From: Eudromia elegans
Taxonomy: Eukaryota; Chordata; Aves; Tinamiformes; Tinamidae
Length of the DNA: 64,000 nt
Reading direction: 5' to 3'
NCBI GenBank assembly: GCA_003342815.1
Contig: PTEX01000163.1
Span: 1,209,542-1,273,541 of the forward strand
The stretch's first letter is position 1, and each line of letters starts with the position of its first letter. The notes under the pieces were generated by a model. It ran no database searches. It saw nothing but the letters and a program-made list of their open reading frames with translations, and was not told where the DNA came from. Below, piece by piece: positions 60,650-64,000 of this stretch. Position numbers and translations under genes: made by a program.

Positions 60650-60785
60650 AAGGTTGGCTGGGAGGTTGCGAGGCCCTCGACATCAGCTAAGAACGGTGGA
60701 ACAGCCATCCGTCAGACAGAGTCACCTTAGGGCAGGGCATGGACTGAGTGACCTTGCAAGGTCCTGCCACCTCTATGATTCAGTG
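60650..60785 (+). mobile_element. Degraded CR1 3' end, plus orientation
   Basis: The end reads GACTGAGTGACCTTGCAAGG, TCCTGCCACCTCTATGATTC, recognisably a CR1 3' tail (GATGACC...AAGGTCC...CTATGATTC). The upstream part is too diverged to bound by eye. Confidence 0.6.
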
Positions 60786-61254
60786 GACGTAAGGCTTCCT
60801 TTAAGGCCATGTAAAAGGATCTGCTTCTTCAGGGAAAGGATTTTATTGTTTCTGCAACAATGAACATGCTTCCAAAAATAAATCGCTTCAATAACAATTT
60901 TTAAACTGCCTTCATAATTTCTGAGTCCTCCTTCATTCAAGTTGTCACAGTATGATTGTCTTGGATAAGTAAGTATATTGTAGAGATATGAGAGGCTGCA
61001 CAATTGTGCTATGCAGAGAGAGCCATAATTTAGACATAAATAGGTCGGACTTCTACTCTTAGGTGAATTCCACAGAAAATGTAGATTAATATCTGAAAGC
61101 AAGGTATCATTTCGTTCTTTCCTGAGAAAGAAAGCTACCTTTTCCTGAGTAGAGAAATTGTGCTGAGTGGCTATGTCTGAATAACAGCTACAGAAGTCCT
61201 CCAAGGCCCAAAGCGTGACTTACTCTTTCAGTAACATTTTTCTTTTATTTTCCC

Positions 61255-61276
61255 TTTTTTTTTTTTTTTTTTTTTT
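61255..61276. repeat. Poly(T) run
   Basis: A run of 22 T bases in the upstream region. Confidence 0.85.
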
Positions 61277-63359
61277 CTGTCAGGAAATCTGTAGGAAATG
61301 CCATCACCTCCTTCACATTTTTAAACTGTGTAAATTAAGAACAGAAATAATTATAGATGACAAGCGTAAAGAACATTCACTGCAACTATAGTAACTGAAT
61401 TCAAATATTTTAAAACAGTTTCATTTAATAACATGGAGTTACACTATATATGTAATGCACATAGAAATGCATACAGGAACTGGTTCTGTTGAAAAGAGTT
61501 ACGTTATTTTCATTTGCATGGCTGCAAACTTGAAAACAGTTTCTCTGTTGTACACAAAGCTCTCAGAAGTTGCAGCAGAATCTTGGCCACACAAGTTGTC
61601 AAAATATTACTGTATTAGTTAGAAGCTGATTGGTAAGGGGAAAAGCGTAGAGGAGCTGATTTCAGATAAGACTTGAGTAATCTTTTGTCATTGGAGGAAT
61701 AGTAATTAAAATTTCCCCAGCAAGGGGAAATGAATTTACACTCTTTGTTTTCATATTTACATAAGCCGTGCGCTTTCTGCACAACATCAAGCAAAAAGAT
61801 GTTTACTTGCAAAATGCCAAGAACAAAAATCTGAGATAGATTTGTAGCACTGAATTAGAGGATCAATTTTGAAGAGATAAGAGGTTGGTTTTACCAACAG
61901 CTATTAAGTCTGCTGCTAATTCAGGATACTTCTTGCTTAGGTAATCAGCATGCAGGGTGAGTCAGACAGTAACTGTTTTTTTTCTTCTCTAAGAATTTTC
62001 TCTTTTTTTCAGATATTTTCTCCATCCTTATTCAGACTAAAAATTCAAAATCTTGGACGTATTCATAAACTGGGCAACTTGCACTTTTTTCAACAGATTT
62101 AAATGTTTTGTTTCAATATTCTGAAATACTTCATTTGACTTTCTCTAATATTTTCACTTAGATTACCTGACATTTGATTTGCAATTTTGTGAATCAAATG
62201 CTTTTAGAACATCCAATTCAAAATATCCTACTCTAGGAAATAAAATCTTTTCCAGTCTTTGTTGTTTACATGTTTGTATCCATGAACCGCAGCAGAGTAA
62301 AGTCCTTGCTGCAGACTGTTTCAGGGAAGCAGCAGACGGAGTAGGAGGCATTACAGCTACTATCATGCCCATGAATAAAGTGGGAGAAACCATTGTATGG
62401 GGTGGATATAAGCATGAGCTTTGAAGAGAAACAGTGGCATCGACCAACAAAACCTTTACTTCTGGCTCGTAATAACGTGGATCAGTGATTTGTGTGGGAG
62501 GTAACGTGCCAGGCTCATGGACTGCCCCACAGGGCCATCAGAAGAGGGTTGTGCAGCCCAAGCTGGAGTCCAGCTAATGACCAGGGAGAGGGGCAGAGTC
62601 AGGAGCACAATCTGGGCTGCCTGCAGGGCAGCTGCCCCTCGTGGGGGCCAGGAGGAAAGAGCTTGAGATCGCTAGTCCAAAGAATCCAGAGCATCAGGCC
62701 TCCAAGTTACTACTGTATGAGAGCCGTGCTTACATTACACCAGTTATATAAGGTGAAAACACCCTGACTGAAATGCAGGTGATGACAGGATGCAATTAGC
62801 TGGGGAGAGACTAAGTGCTGAACGAAAGCGTTCCCTAAGAGTAAATGCAAAGTTCTGCTCTCGGGTCAGGCGTATCAGGCACTTTGAGCTGAGCTGCTGA
62901 ATGTTTCAGTTAATACACTCAGACTAAAAGAAGATTTTACTGATAATAAGAGCATTAAAGCACTCTGGAAAGTTTAGTTTAGAATAAAGCATAGTCTGCT
63001 GTGACGTGCTAGACCATACCACTCTGAGAGGCCATTGCAGGCATGGACAATACGACAAACGCCATTCTTCATGTGAGCAGCGCTCGTTGCCATTTCAGCT
63101 AAATGAAACCTGAGATGCTAAAGGGGTTAATCCTGTTTAGTGCTACTGTCAGGCTAGAGGTCTGTCAGCATCACATTTTAAAACGACTACAGAGCCAGTT
63201 TGCTTGCAGCACTCTGTTCACAAGCTCACAAATGTGACCTCTGTTTACTTAAGAGACTGTTCTTTTGAAAGAACACATCACAGTTGGAATATATGAAGTG
63301 ATGCTTCATTTATTCAGCTTTTCATTTTATCGGTTATTTAGTTGTTCGGTTGAGCTTAG

Positions 63360-63700
63360 TTAATTCAGCCTCACATGCGCGGGCTGCTGTGCGCGCTGCC
63401 TGCCTGCGGTGCCCGGCAGTGCTCACCTTCAGGGCTGCGTTTCTCGCCGCCTCGGCCACAGAGCCCCAGAGACGTGGGCTGAAGGGCCGAGGAGTAACCC
63501 ACGGCTGCTGGCAGACAGGGCTGCTCATGTCCAGTGTGGAAGGAGAGCAGAAGGGCAACGGGAGGGGAGAAGAGACAGGGCAGGGGCCTGGCGGCCCTCG
63601 GGGCTGTGCGTTATTTCTGCAGAGATGGTGCTGGCTGAGGGAGGCAGAGGGGCTTGCTCACCCTGTGGTGCAGCAGAGGAGGGAGTACCAAATGTGGCCA
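63360..63700. other. GC-rich upstream patch
   Basis: A GC-richer stretch with several CpG dinucleotides, about 6 kb upstream of the main island. On the minus strand CCCTGAAG is followed by a donor-like GTGAGC (first base at 63426). It could hold an alternative upstream 5' exon or an enhancer, but open frames on both strands are short and unrecognised. Confidence 0.25.
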
Positions 63701-64000
63701 TCTCATTAAGTCATAAGCATTTTCTTTTCCCTTAGGCAGCTGTTTAAATTAATAATAATCAGGGAAAACAAATGAGTAATACAAAAAGGTAATAAAATTT
63801 CTTTTTTTTTTCCCCTCTGTGTCAAAATACTACTAAAAACTTGAAACTTGAATACTTACTGTTTAGCTGGTTTTAGGTCATAGGAAATGAAATTACTACA
63901 ATTGAAGAATTTCTCACAAAAATTTAAACCCAATGTTTTCCCTTTGCAATGCACATACTAACTTGCCTCCAATTTTATTTATTTATTTTTTTAAATAATC

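Larger units (their letters stand above)
57480..64000. other. Upstream intergenic-looking region
   Basis: AT-rich DNA upstream of the SCML2 promoter. It contains an AC/AT simple repeat at 59211-59255, a degraded CR1 end near 60.65-60.79 kb, a T22 run at 61255-61276 and a GC-richer stretch at 63,360-63,700. Open frames here are short, overlap on opposite strands and resemble nothing I know. In other amniotes, to my knowledge, the next gene upstream is CDKL5, in the opposite direction and some distance away; no part of it was seen. Confidence 0.6.

Noticed and set aside
62163..62450. Overlapping frames of 81 and 95 codons on opposite strands
   Set aside because: The plus-strand peptide end looks protein-like, but there is no identifiable homologue and no exon structure. 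Kept as unexplained.
57300..64000. Search for a divergent gene (such as CDKL5) right of the island
   Set aside because: No exon with recognisable kinase or other conserved protein sequence was seen on the plus strand.

Overview
The window looks like bird (sauropsid) nuclear DNA. It is AT-rich, with long introns, consensus GT/AG splice sites, several degraded CR1 LINE fragments with the typical avian 3' tails, and one large CpG island. No bacterial operons, tRNA or rRNA genes, CRISPR arrays or intact mobile-element genes were seen.

One protein gene accounts for almost all of it: the 5' two-thirds of a Polycomb-group SCML2 (Scm-like with two MBT domains) gene on the minus strand. I reconstructed eight coding exons from protein similarity and splice-site phase. 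In transcript order they are 43394-43415 (start codon), 31500-31570, 27317-27551 (MBT 1), 23207-23295, 21606-21849 (MBT 2), 8950-9200 (basic, RNA-binding-like), 3590-3722 (linker) and 1459-1662 (start of the SLED domain). All seven junctions agree in phase and give an open frame of 416 codons plus one base. The rest of SLED and the SAM/SPM domain lie beyond the left edge. A noncoding first exon probably lies in the CpG island at about 56.2-57.5 kb, which is interrupted by a 290-base assembly gap. The segment from 57.5 to 64 kb is upstream, intergenic-looking DNA with no recognisable gene.

Layout: 0-3.7 kb holds the linker and SLED exons plus a possible extra exon at 2.1 kb; 3.7-9 kb is an intron with a back-to-back CR1 pair; 9 kb is the basic exon; 9.2-21.6 kb is a long intron with a CpG-rich patch, an old L3/CR1-like piece and two perfect hairpins; 21.6-31.6 kb holds the four exons for the N-terminal part and both MBT repeats; 31.6-43.4 kb is an intron with a 1.35-kb antisense CR1, two shorter CR1 pieces and a strong CTCF-like motif; 43.5-56 kb is the first intron with a homopolymer assembly gap; 56.2-57.5 kb is the promoter CpG island.

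The product would act in the nucleus. By family knowledge, the MBT repeats bind lower-methylated lysines, the basic middle segment binds RNA, SLED binds DNA, and the C-terminal SAM domain joins PRC1 through Polyhomeotic-type partners. Points worth a second look are an unannotated coding-like exon with a perfect donor, an abbreviated N-terminus, residues shared with the paralogue SCMH1, a CDE/CHR-spaced motif in the promoter, CTCF-like sites and two perfect inverted repeats. I saw no convincing evidence of a wholly new biological system.
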